Of a stretch of DNA of 7,442 nucleotides, positions 1-4,653 are shown piece by piece. The stretch lies in the NCBI GenBank assembly GCA_003219335.1, contig QHOF01000215.1, forward strand, positions 1-7,442, given 5' to 3'. The notes below the pieces were generated by a model. It was not told the origin of the DNA, ran no database searches, and saw only the letters and a list, made by a program, of their open reading frames with translations. Source of the DNA: Verrucomicrobiota bacterium. GTDB taxonomy: Bacteria; Verrucomicrobiota; Verrucomicrobiia; Chthoniobacterales; UBA10450. How positions within the stretch are numbered: the first letter of the stretch is position 1; each line of letters opens with the position of its first letter. The position numbers were made by a program, and so were the translations under genes.

Positions 1-75
1 ACCTTGCATGGCGCCGACGCCTCATTCGACGAAAACGAGAAAGGCTCAATCCAGCAGGGTAAACTCGCTGATCTG
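1..75 (+). pseudogene. C-terminal fragment of an amidohydrolase, truncated
   Basis: The first codons, read from base 1, give a peptide containing ASFDENEKGSIQQGKLADL. This is the signature near the C-terminus of YtcJ-type and other metal-dependent amidohydrolases (family pattern: A-F-E-E-x-x-K-G-S-I-x-x-G-K-x-A-D-L-V-V-L). In intact members the ADL is followed by a further beta strand and a G-G-x-x-V-Y end of some 30-40 residues. Here the frame stays open to a stop at 313-315, but everything after ADL is only the antisense of the neighbouring gene's conserved C-terminus, so the real end of the enzyme is missing. The gene enters from outside the window and its metal site is not visible. I see a match to the family pattern. 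I infer that the gene was cut by a rearrangement whose junction is near position 76. Confidence 0.6.
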
Positions 76-78
76 CGT

Positions 79-546
79 TTACCGTTTCTTGTATCCGAAG
101 AAACCGCGCCGACGAATGATCTCGGCAACTTGCGGCGGCACCATCTGGTCCCAGCTTTCGTCCCCCGCGGCGATGCGCTTGAGCACGTCCCGGGAAAATA
201 TCGGCAGATATTTGGGATTATAGTTATCAAGCTGCACGAAACTGCCACGATGGACCAGATAGTCGTACAGCGGTTGCAGGTCAGGTTTCACCTTCACGGT
301 TTGAATGGTTTGTAACTCATCGCCGGCGCTCCGCTGCAGCGGATAGACGTACATCTTCAAGTCGTTCTTCAGGAGACGCCCGAAGTTCTCCAGAATGCCG
401 CCGGGCAAGTCGGTGTAATATTTTTCGTCGAACAATTCAAAAATACTCGGCACACCCAGGACGATGCCGATGCGTTCGCGCGTCCGCCAGGAGAGATAGG
501 AGGCGAGCCGGTAGTATTCGAAATAATCGGAGATGAGCACGGTCAT
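79..546 (-). CDS. C-terminal part of a split conserved protein (database names: nicotinate-nucleotide adenylyltransferase or TonB-dependent receptor)
   Basis: This is a 155-residue ORF beginning TVLISDYFEYYRLASYL, continuing through LPGGILENFGRLLKNDLKMYVYP and ending in a PPQVAEIIRRRGFFGYKKR-type tail. From memory these blocks form the last third of one continuous protein of roughly 470-490 residues, found in cyanobacteria, acidobacteria and verrucomicrobia. Here that third is a separate ORF whose ATG (546-544) overlaps the TGA of the upstream piece in an ATGA. Reading this frame upstream of the ATG gives R-G-A-C-G before MTVLIS, which resembles the linker of the fused form. I therefore think the ATG is internal and the two ORFs were one gene. 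A coupled two-gene arrangement is the alternative. I see no signal peptide or TonB-receptor barrel. The family's biochemical role is unproven. Confidence 0.75.
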   Translation of the reverse strand: MTVLISDYFEYYRLASYLSWRTRERIGIVLGVPSIFELFDEKYYTDLPGGILENFGRLLKNDLKMYVYPLQRSAGDELQTIQTVKVKPDLQPLYDYLVHRGSFVQLDNYNPKYLPIFSRDVLKRIAAGDESWDQMVPPQVAEIIRRRGFFGYKKR

Positions 547-1475
547 GCCGCACGCTCCGCGCGCGCGAGGAAATCGCGACGGTCAACCTCCGTGCCGCCA
601 GCCAGTAGATTGCGCATGGTCAGTTCCATGAGAGTGAGGATGGGCTTGTCCGTCACCGCTGGATCTTCTTTAAACTTCGCCAGAGCGCATTCCAACATGT
701 CGAGGTTGACGTAGGTGACCGGACGAAAACTGCCGCGCTCGACCAGCACGGCTTTGTTATGCAGCATATCGGACGGCTGCAGCACTTCGCGGTTCGGCCC
801 AAACATGGCGGCGCCGCTCAGCCCCAGCTGCACAAGCTTGAGCGCCATGATCCGGTTGTCGACGTTGCGGAATTCGATTCCGCTGAACTCGAGCATGTCG
901 ATCTCGAGGCGACGTGTGGTGAGATTATCGAGCAGCGATTCGACGAGTTCCTCCGGCACATGACTTAGGAAGAACGCGCCGTAGCAAAGGTTTACTCCCA
1001 CAATGCCGAGCGCTTCTTGTTGCCCAGAGGCTTCCTCGTCCAGCATGCGCACGTGCATCACGACCTGGCTGGGCTGATCGTTGGCGCGGCTCTGAAATTT
1101 GATCCCCATCCAGCCGTGGCACTCGCTGGTGCCACGATAGCTCCGCGCCACGACTGTATCGGCGAAAGCGAAGAACGACGTGTTGTCGCCGCGCTCTGCG
1201 GCGAGCCGTTCTATGTCGAGATCAAATTCGTAGTCGAGCATTGCTTGGAGCCGGTTGCGCGAAACGTACCGGTCAACGTGGCCGTAGATGGCGTCGCTCA
1301 CCTTCATGTCGTAAGCCGAGATGCTCTTGGCGACTGTCCCGGCGGCGCCGCCGACTCGGAAAAACCAGCGCACCACTTCTTGCCCTGCGCCGATCTCGGC
1401 AAAGGTGCCGTACCAGCGCGGATCGATATTGATCTTCAGCGCCTTGGAATGGGTATCGAGGACTTCGTCTTTCAC
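543..1475 (-). CDS. N-terminal part of the same split conserved protein
   Basis: This is a 310-residue ORF that starts at a GTG (1475-1473). The frame is open only eight codons further upstream and no better start occurs there. Hallmark blocks are GTFAEIGAGQEVVRWFFRVG (residues 23-42), SAYDMKVSDAIYG (53-65), ECHGWMGIKFQ (118-128), HVRMLD (141-146), EALGIVGVNLCYGAF (154-168), VERGSFRPVTYVNLDMLECA (245-264) and ELTMRNLL (284-291). In databases I remember this family under the names nicotinate-nucleotide adenylyltransferase or TonB-dependent receptor. Neither name is supported here: I see no HxGH nucleotidyl-transfer motif, signal peptide or plug domain. It looks like a soluble cytoplasmic protein. 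The ORF ends at TGA 545-543, within the ATG of the C-terminal piece, a few codons after a five-unit CG run at 558-567. Together the pieces give about 465 residues, close to the expected full length. Confidence 0.8.
   Translation of the reverse strand: MKDEVLDTHSKALKINIDPRWYGTFAEIGAGQEVVRWFFRVGGAAGTVAKSISAYDMKVSDAIYGHVDRYVSRNRLQAMLDYEFDLDIERLAAERGDNTSFFAFADTVVARSYRGTSECHGWMGIKFQSRANDQPSQVVMHVRMLDEEASGQQEALGIVGVNLCYGAFFLSHVPEELVESLLDNLTTRRLEIDMLEFSGIEFRNVDNRIMALKLVQLGLSGAAMFGPNREVLQPSDMLHNKAVLVERGSFRPVTYVNLDMLECALAKFKEDPAVTDKPILTLMELTMRNLLAGGTEVDRRDFLARAERAA
558..567 (-). repeat. CG dinucleotide run at the gene split
   Basis: Five consecutive CG units lie in the coding sequence of the split gene, about 12 bases before the premature stop. 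Removing one unit (two bases) puts both halves in a single frame and yields D-F-L-A-R-G-A-C-G-M-T-V-L-I-S across the join. Gain of a CG unit by slippage is therefore a simple explanation for the split. A missing single base nearby would do the same. Confidence 0.5.
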
Positions 1476-1515
1476 GGGGTCAGAACAGAAAATGTACTAT
1501 ATGCCATCTTATAAT

Positions 1516-1606
1516 GTCATTCTGAGCGAAGCGAAGAATCTCTGATCATCTCTGGATTGATCCCAACGGAATTGAATCCGAGATGTTTCGCTTCGCTCAA
1601 CATGAC
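1516..1606. repeat. Palindromic REP-like element with two hairpin arms
   Basis: Left arm 1516-1542 and right arm 1580-1606 are inverted copies of a 27-base unit, with 23 of 27 positions matching. The core is TGAGCGAAGCGAA. Each arm also folds on itself: ATTCT/AGAAT in the left arm and ATGTT/AACAT in the right arm (read on its own strand) close an 11-base loop containing GCGAAGC. The four differences between the arms form two compensatory base-pair changes, so both small stems are kept. Units with this core are common as dispersed intergenic repeats in many environmental bacterial genomes (memory, not searched). It lies upstream of the split gene, about 40 bases from its start codon. Confidence 0.8.
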
Positions 1607-2017
1607 AACGTCATTTAATGGATTGGTACTAAACTCCCTGGCGACTGAAACGCGAGAGTTTCCGGGTGATATTTACGTTTCAGAATCTGACGCCGCGCTT
1701 GGTGGATAGCGTTTCTAATGCGGAAGGCGGCTGATCCGTTCGGCAAGCTCAGGGCAGGCTCCGCCGCGACTGCAGGAAGATACGTTTCGGCTGGCAGCCG
1801 AAACGGACAGGCTAGCAGCCTGGGCTCCCCAGATTAAGACTACGCGATCAGCCTTTTTTCGGCACAGTCGGAGGCATCACAGGTAGGAATTAAGAAGGCA
1901 GAAGGAAAAATCTGATCAGTCTTTGGATGGCACAAGGGGGGCGCTCGTCGCGCGCGAAGCACAAGGCACATAGAAAGTGATCAGTGATCCGGCCTGCGCC
2001 AACCAGCGTTCGCGTAA
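1607..2017. other. Gene-poor intergenic stretch
   Basis: Together with the REP element this makes more than 500 bases without an identifiable gene. It contains an 8-bp inverted repeat CTGAAACG/CGTTTCAG (1645-1652 and 1676-1683), a segment at about 1738-1762 whose complement reads GCCTGCCCTGAGCTTGCCGAAC (resembling another widespread dispersed repeat, CCTGAGCTTGTCGAAGG), and one hairpin repeat (separate entry). An 8-bp inverted pair GGCTGATC (1729-1736) and GATCAGCC (1846-1853), followed by TTTTTT at 1854-1859, brackets that hairpin repeat. I see no convincing protein remnant on either strand. Confidence 0.5.
1784..1833 (+). repeat. Bipartite hairpin repeat, copy A
   Basis: A 50-base unit. 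Hairpin 1 is GTTTCGGCT-GGC-AGCCGAAAC (perfect 9-bp stem, 1784-1804). Hairpin 2 is CAGGCT-AGC-AGCCTG (6-bp stem, 1808-1822). The tail GCTCCCCAGA occupies 1824-1833. It is nearly identical to the copies at 4604 and 6690. It stands in the gene-poor region and no gene end is adjacent. Confidence 0.9.
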
Positions 2018-2254
2018 AGCTCCGGCGCGTCCAGAGGCCACGGCGTCACCGAGCTGTGTGAATTCGTGGAGCGGCAGCCGCTGCCTGCGCGGGTTTGCCG
2101 TGACAAGAACGATGATGTCGTGCTTGCGACGGCGCTCGCCGGAAAAGCGGATGTGATCGTGACCGGTGACGACGATCTGTTAGTACTCAAAAGATTTCGC
2201 GGCATTCCGATCGTGTCGCCGCGGCAATTCTTGGAATTGCTAAACGCGCAGTGA
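2018..2254 (+). pseudogene. PIN-domain toxin, C-terminal remnant
   Basis: The open frame runs from a TAA at 2015-2017 to a TGA at 2252-2254. Its last 62 codons (from a GTG at 2066) match the end of PIN-family putative toxins (COG1569-like). They contain VCRDKNDDVVLATALAGKAD, VIVTGDDDLLVL, then FRGIPIVSPRQFLELL. D-K-N-D-D and T-G-D-D-D-L carry acidic residues expected at the Mg2+ site of this RNase fold. The first half of the domain, including the N-terminal aspartate (V-x-D-T-N-V), is missing and I could not find it in any frame upstream. The homology probably starts near E-L-C-E-F-V at about 2051. No antitoxin gene is adjacent. It is most likely a dead remnant. A short independent protein from GTG 2066 is possible but would lack half the active site. 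Confidence 0.7.
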
Positions 2255-2272
2255 GTGATTCAGGAGAAGATC

Positions 2273-2322
2273 GTCTCGGCGAGGACGCCGAGACCAACAC
2301 GCGAGACGCGCGCGCTCCCCAA
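2273..2322 (+). repeat. Bipartite hairpin repeat, copy F
   Basis: Hairpin 1 is GTCTCGGC-GAGGAC-GCCGAGAC (8-bp stem, 2273-2294). Hairpin 2 is a weaker CGCG-AGA-CGCG (2300-2310). The tail is GCTCCCCAA, one base short of the consensus GCTCCCCAGA. It has the same layout as the copy at 5620, with which it shares the GAGGRC loop. It sits between two gene remnants that converge on it. Confidence 0.8.
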
Positions 2323-2357
2323 TCCGGGTCGAGCTGATTTTCATTCGCTGGATACGA

Positions 2358-2498
2358 TCACTTCGCGCGATAGCCCAAGTGGCGCACGAATTCTTCGCAA
2401 TCTTGCGCTCGGCCCAATCGACGAGCTCCGCCTGGCTGACTTCGCCGTGCAGGTAGTCGGCGATTTTATCGGCAACGATCTGGGCGGGTAATCTTCAT
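2358..2498 (-). pseudogene. Internally deleted remnant of a small conserved protein gene
   Basis: Reading leftwards from ATG 2498-2496 gives MKIT. After a frame change comes PAQIVADKIADYL followed by HGEVSQAELVDWAER (codons from 2488 to 2405). After a second frame change comes DCEEFVRHLGYRAK and a TGA (2402-2358). I recognise these as the two ends of an uncharacterised bacterial protein of about 80-90 residues (pattern: A-D-K-I-x-x-Y-L-x-x-x-x-x-x-x-x-L-V-D-W-A-E, then about 35 residues, then E-D-C-E-E-x-x-R-x-L-G-Y). The middle is missing at about 2400-2408. With a shifted start, an internal deletion and a frame change, it cannot make the normal product. Its function is unknown; such genes often sit among toxin-antitoxin loci (recollection). 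Confidence 0.65.
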
Positions 2499-2606
2499 TT
2501 TGTCAGCGGATTTGGTGTCACTTCATTCTGTCGAGGGTTCCGCCAAGAAAAGAAAAAGTAGGAATTACGAAAGAAGCAGTTGCTCTAACGCTGGCCGCGC
2601 GGCTGT

Positions 2607-3149
2607 TCAGGGTTTGCCTTGCTTTTTCTTGCCTTGCGGTTGTCCCTTCGGGGCGGGGCGATTTCCGCCTCCCATTTGCGGATGCTTCCCTCCCATTTGA
2701 GCGTTACGCGCGCCCATTTGCGGATTACGCGACATTTGATTCGTCGCACGAGGCCCGCGAGCAGCGCCACCTCCAGCTCCGGCTCCTTTGCCGGTATGCA
2801 TTTTGGCCTGGTTTCCCCCAGCGGTTCTTTGATTTCCGGTCTTGAGCTTCCTCCCGTTTGCTCCAGCGTTACCTGCTCCTGCTCCCTGAAGATTACGTTC
2901 AGTTATGTTCCCCGTTTTGTTTCCACCTTTTCCCGCTCCCGCCTCAGTTCCAAGTCCTTTTCCGGCTTGCCCGGCGCGTGCGCCCTGGCGATTAAGTTCG
3001 GATGCGTTCCCGATTTTATTTTCACCTTTGCCTGCACCCGCTCCAGCTGCAGCCCCGAGTCCCTGTGCACCCGCGCCTTTGCCTTGCCCCACACCTTCGC
3101 CCTTGTTGAATGATTTGATCGCATCGGCGTTCGGATTGCCCTTGTTCAC
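2607..3149 (-). CDS. C-terminal part of a split YXWGXW-repeat protein; Gly/Ala/Asn/Lys-rich tail
   Basis: A 180-residue ORF whose GTG (3149-3147) overlaps the TGA of the preceding piece (GTGA). The frame is open upstream and reads S-P-A-S-V-N-K-G-N-P, which resembles the A-S-V-N-H-G-x-P motif that follows the YXWGXW region in intact family members. The GTG is therefore probably not a true start. Beyond residue 20 the sequence is low-complexity and strongly basic. It has two 33-residue repeats (residues 37-69 and 70-102; core A-G-A-G-K-G-x-N-K-x-G-N) and a later (N/H)-x-Q-M-G series at residues 142-160. It is predicted to be exported and disordered if joined to its N-terminal partner. Without that partner it has no signal peptide. 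Confidence 0.65.
   Translation of the reverse strand: MNKGNPNADAIKSFNKGEGVGQGKGAGAQGLGAAAGAGAGKGENKIGNASELNRQGARAGQAGKGLGTEAGAGKGGNKTGNITERNLQGAGAGNAGANGRKLKTGNQRTAGGNQAKMHTGKGAGAGGGAARGPRATNQMSRNPQMGARNAQMGGKHPQMGGGNRPAPKGQPQGKKKQGKP
2844..3041 (-). repeat. Two 99-bp coding tandem repeats
   Basis: Two imperfect copies (3041-2943 and 2942-2844) encode 33-residue units sharing AGAGKG, N-K, G-N, E, N, Q-G-A and A-G. The period shows in the DNA: similar GTTCC(C)CG-TTTT-TTT-CACCT segments start at 2907 and 3006, 99 bases apart. The repeats lie inside the low-complexity tail of the secreted protein and are likely to vary in number between strains. Confidence 0.7.
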
Positions 3150-3772
3150 TGACGCCGGAGATTTTGATCCTTGCTCGCCGCCTGCTGACGCGCGAGCTGC
3201 TGGGAGGTTGGTGGCATTTTCTTAGCGTTCGTCGCAGCGGCTTTTTGTGCCGCGGTCTCCTGCGCATTCACTCCATTAGGACCGTTAAAGCTGGCGCGGC
3301 TAGCGGTCACCTGTTTGTTCACCGAGTTATTGATGTAGGTGTTATGGACAACGTTGGTATTCACGCGCGTCACAGCGGTGTTGTACTGGAAGGTGTTTCC
3401 ACTCCATCGTCCGCCCCAGTAACCGTTTCCGGTGTAGCCATAACCGTAATTAATGCCTCCGTAAAAACCGACAGTCGGTCCCCAATAACCCTGGTTAAAC
3501 ACGTATGCGCCGTTGTTCCAGCCCCACCAGGGCGGCGTCCAAAGTAGACCCACTGTCGGCGGAGGGACCCAGACACCCGGGACCCAGTAATAATCCCCGT
3601 CTCCCCAGCCCCAGTAACCCGGAGTCCAGATATAACCTGCAACGGGGCAGGGCGGTTGCTCATATACCGGCAGAACCGGCGGAGCAAAATTAACTGATAT
3701 GCCTACCTGAGCGTACGACGACGCCAAAGGAAGTGCGAAAAAGCCAGCTAAAATTAAGGAACGCAATTTCAT
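3146..3772 (-). CDS. Secreted YXWGXW-repeat protein, N-terminal part (frame broken)
   Basis: A 208-residue ORF starting at ATG 3772. Residues 1-21 form a signal peptide (MKLRS, hydrophobic LILAGFFALPLA, then SSYA-Q), so export through the Sec system is expected. Residues 47-122 are packed with Trp/Tyr/Gly repeats of the YXWGXW type (WTPGYWGWGDGDYYWVPGVW, LLWTPPWWGW, GYWGPTVGFYGG, GYGYTGNGYWGGRW), followed by NTAVTRVN and an Asn-rich YINNSVNK segment. Family members are periplasmic or surface-associated proteins of unknown function. The ORF ends in KDQNLRRQ, whereas intact relatives continue with A-S-V-N-H-G-x-P, which is present here in the next frame. Adding one A to the A-run at 3165-3162 joins both ORFs into about 390 residues. 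The ATG has only a weak ribosome site. Confidence 0.85.
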   Translation of the reverse strand: MKLRSLILAGFFALPLASSYAQVGISVNFAPPVLPVYEQPPCPVAGYIWTPGYWGWGDGDYYWVPGVWVPPPTVGLLWTPPWWGWNNGAYVFNQGYWGPTVGFYGGINYGYGYTGNGYWGGRWSGNTFQYNTAVTRVNTNVVHNTYINNSVNKQVTASRASFNGPNGVNAQETAAQKAAATNAKKMPPTSQQLARQQAASKDQNLRRQ

Positions 3773-3940
3773 GATTGTCGTTTTAATACCTAACCCGACG
3801 GAGAAAGCAAAGTTGCAAGCGAAAAAAGGTCAGAAGCAAGCTGACGCTGCGTGATTCTTTAAATCATTGAAGCGTTACAGCGGCGAAAACAAACTTCGCG
3901 ATCGCGAGGACTCGATTGCCAACACGTTCGCCACGGCGAA

Positions 3941-3992
3941 TCCGTGCTCTGGCGGACGAGGGCGCCCGCACACGGGCGGGCAGGCAGTGCGC
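3941..3992 (+). repeat. Bipartite hairpin repeat, copy E (no tail)
   Basis: Bases 3953-3988 match the copy at 4537 almost exactly (GGACGAGGGCGCCCGCACAC, then G/A, then GGCGGGCAGGCAGTG). The GCCCGC/GCGGGC stem is at 3964-3969 and 3976-3981. The first hairpin is reduced to TCCG/CGGA ends (3941-3944, 3952-3955). The GCTCCCCAGA tail is absent and the sequence runs into GCGCGGTGAC. The sequence just before it, including the 12-base palindrome TCGCGATCGCGA at 3896-3907, resembles the TTCGCGGTCGCGG preceding the copy at 4537, so the homologous block may start further left. It lies just upstream of the small + strand gene pair. Confidence 0.75.
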
Positions 3993-4038
3993 GGTGACAA
4001 GAGTTTATCATCTGTGAAGGCGTGGATAGTCTCTGCTT

Positions 4039-4260
4039 GTGACTGCGACTCAGATCATCGAAGAAATTAAACGGCTCGATCCGCAACAACAGCTGGGCGT
4101 GATCCGGTTTGCTTATCAATTGGACGCCGAGCGACAATTGACCGGAGACGATTTATCCGGTTTGGCAGAGCGCATGATGAGAACCACTGATCCGGCGGAA
4201 CAAGCGAAAATTCGCGAGCAGATCATCCGCGGCTTCTACGGTCAGCGACAAAATGCCTAA
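4039..4260 (+). CDS. Small hypothetical protein, antitoxin-like
   Basis: 73 residues from a GTG start, with an N-terminus TATQIIEEIKRLDPQQQLGVIRFAYQL. This type of helical segment (T-x-x-Q-I-x-x-E-I-x-x-L-x-x-x-E-Q-x-x-V-x-x-F-A) is seen in short verrucomicrobial and proteobacterial proteins that resemble antitoxins. The second half, LSGLAERMMRTTDPAEQAKIREQIIRGFYG, is charged and helical. It has no cysteine, signal peptide or membrane segment, so it should be cytosolic. Its stop (4258-4260) overlaps a possible ATG (4253) of the next small gene, suggesting coupled translation. No clear Shine-Dalgarno site precedes the GTG, so the start is uncertain. The function is unknown; the antitoxin idea is an inference from size and pairing only. 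Confidence 0.6.
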   Translation: MTATQIIEEIKRLDPQQQLGVIRFAYQLDAERQLTGDDLSGLAERMMRTTDPAEQAKIREQIIRGFYGQRQNA

Positions 4261-4289
4261 GATTCGGCGGTAAAACCTTCCGGTCGGCA

Positions 4290-4499
4290 TTGTTAAATCA
4301 TCTCCTCGATCGAATCACTGACCGAGAAATTTCTGCTGATCAACTCGGTCAATTCGCGGACTGGCTTGTTACCGAGCCAGAAGTTCCGGAAGGTCGGTGG
4401 TTCAAACGGTTTCCGGAGATGATTGTCTGCGGAGAGGGCGCGCTGGTTAAAACGTTCCTACGGCTTGGACAGGTTCCTGCGGGCGAAGAGGTGACTTAA
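4290..4499 (+). CDS. Small hypothetical protein with VPEGRWFKRFPEM motif; start probably frameshifted
   Basis: The 69 codons from a TTG at 4290 encode LLNHLLDRITDREISADQLG, then QFADWLVTEPEVPEGRWFKRF, PEMIVCGEGALVKTFL and RLGQVPAGEEVT. I remember close relatives in verrucomicrobial genomes that begin M-x-x-x-R-G-K-T-F, continue into L-L-x-H-L-x-x-R-I and carry the same W-F-K-R-F-P and C-G-E-G-x-L-V-K-T-F-L blocks. Here the ATG at 4253 gives MPKIRR and stops at once, while the reading frame of this ORF gives G-K-T-F-R-S-A just before the TTG. One base too many within CGGCGG (4264-4269) would explain this, so the real gene is probably 4253-4499. The predicted product is a soluble cytosolic protein of unknown function, probably co-expressed with the preceding small gene. 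Confidence 0.6.
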   Translation: MLNHLLDRITDREISADQLGQFADWLVTEPEVPEGRWFKRFPEMIVCGEGALVKTFLRLGQVPAGEEVT

Positions 4500-4536
4500 T
4501 CGCAACGAAAGTTCGCGGTCGCGGGGGCGCAATCGC

Positions 4537-4596
4537 TCCGGCAGCTGCCGGACGAGGGCGCCCGCACACAGGCGGGCAGGCAGTGTGCTCCCCAGA
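4537..4596 (+). repeat. Bipartite hairpin repeat, copy D
   Basis: It begins with a perfect 16-base palindrome TCCGGCAGCTGCCGGA (4537-4552). A second structure follows with two alternatives: GCCCGC/GCGGGC (4560-4565 and 4572-4577), or GCACAC/GTGTGC (4564-4569 and 4583-4588). The tail GCTCCCCAGA is at 4587-4596. It lies 37 bases downstream of the small gene pair and only 7 bases before copy B, so the two copies stand in tandem. Confidence 0.85.
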
Positions 4597-4603
4597 GAAG
4601 TTC

Positions 4604-4653
4604 GTTTCGGCTGGCAGCCGAAACCAGCAGGCTAGCAGCCTGCGCTCCCCAGA
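4604..4653 (+). repeat. Bipartite hairpin repeat, copy B, abutting the korB stop codon
   Basis: Hairpin 1 is GTTTCGGCT-GGC-AGCCGAAAC (4604-4624). Hairpin 2 is GCAGGCT-AGC-AGCCTGC (7-bp stem, 4627-4643). The tail GCTCCCCAGA (4644-4653) ends exactly one base before the complement of the korB TAA (4656-4654). In the korB transcript the order is stop codon, UCUGGGGAGC, hairpin 2, hairpin 1. It may act as a 3' end structure. No U-run follows, so it is not a textbook intrinsic terminator. Confidence 0.9.

Noticed and set aside
1017..1514. Long + strand ORF (165 codons) opposite the split conserved gene
   Set aside because: It is the antisense of a gene with strong conserved motifs; its own translation shows no recognisable domain.
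1496..1515. TATAAT (+, 1510-1515) and TATAGT (-, 1501-1496) as promoter -10 boxes
   Set aside because: No convincing -35 box at 16-18 bases from either, so chance in an AT-rich gap is likely.
1981..2205. 74-codon minus-strand ORF ending in APELYANAGWRRPDH
   Set aside because: Two thirds of it is antisense to the PIN remnant; the tail seemed vaguely familiar but I could not place it.
2619..3113. Long + strand ORF (164 codons), Ser/Pro/Leu-rich
   Set aside because: It is opposite the low-complexity repeat tail; its composition follows from the antisense of Gly/Ala/Lys codons.
3146..3165. Programmed -1 ribosomal frameshifting in the YXWGXW gene
   Set aside because: GAT CAA AAT is not a canonical X XXY YYZ slippery heptamer; mutation or an assembly indel is simpler.
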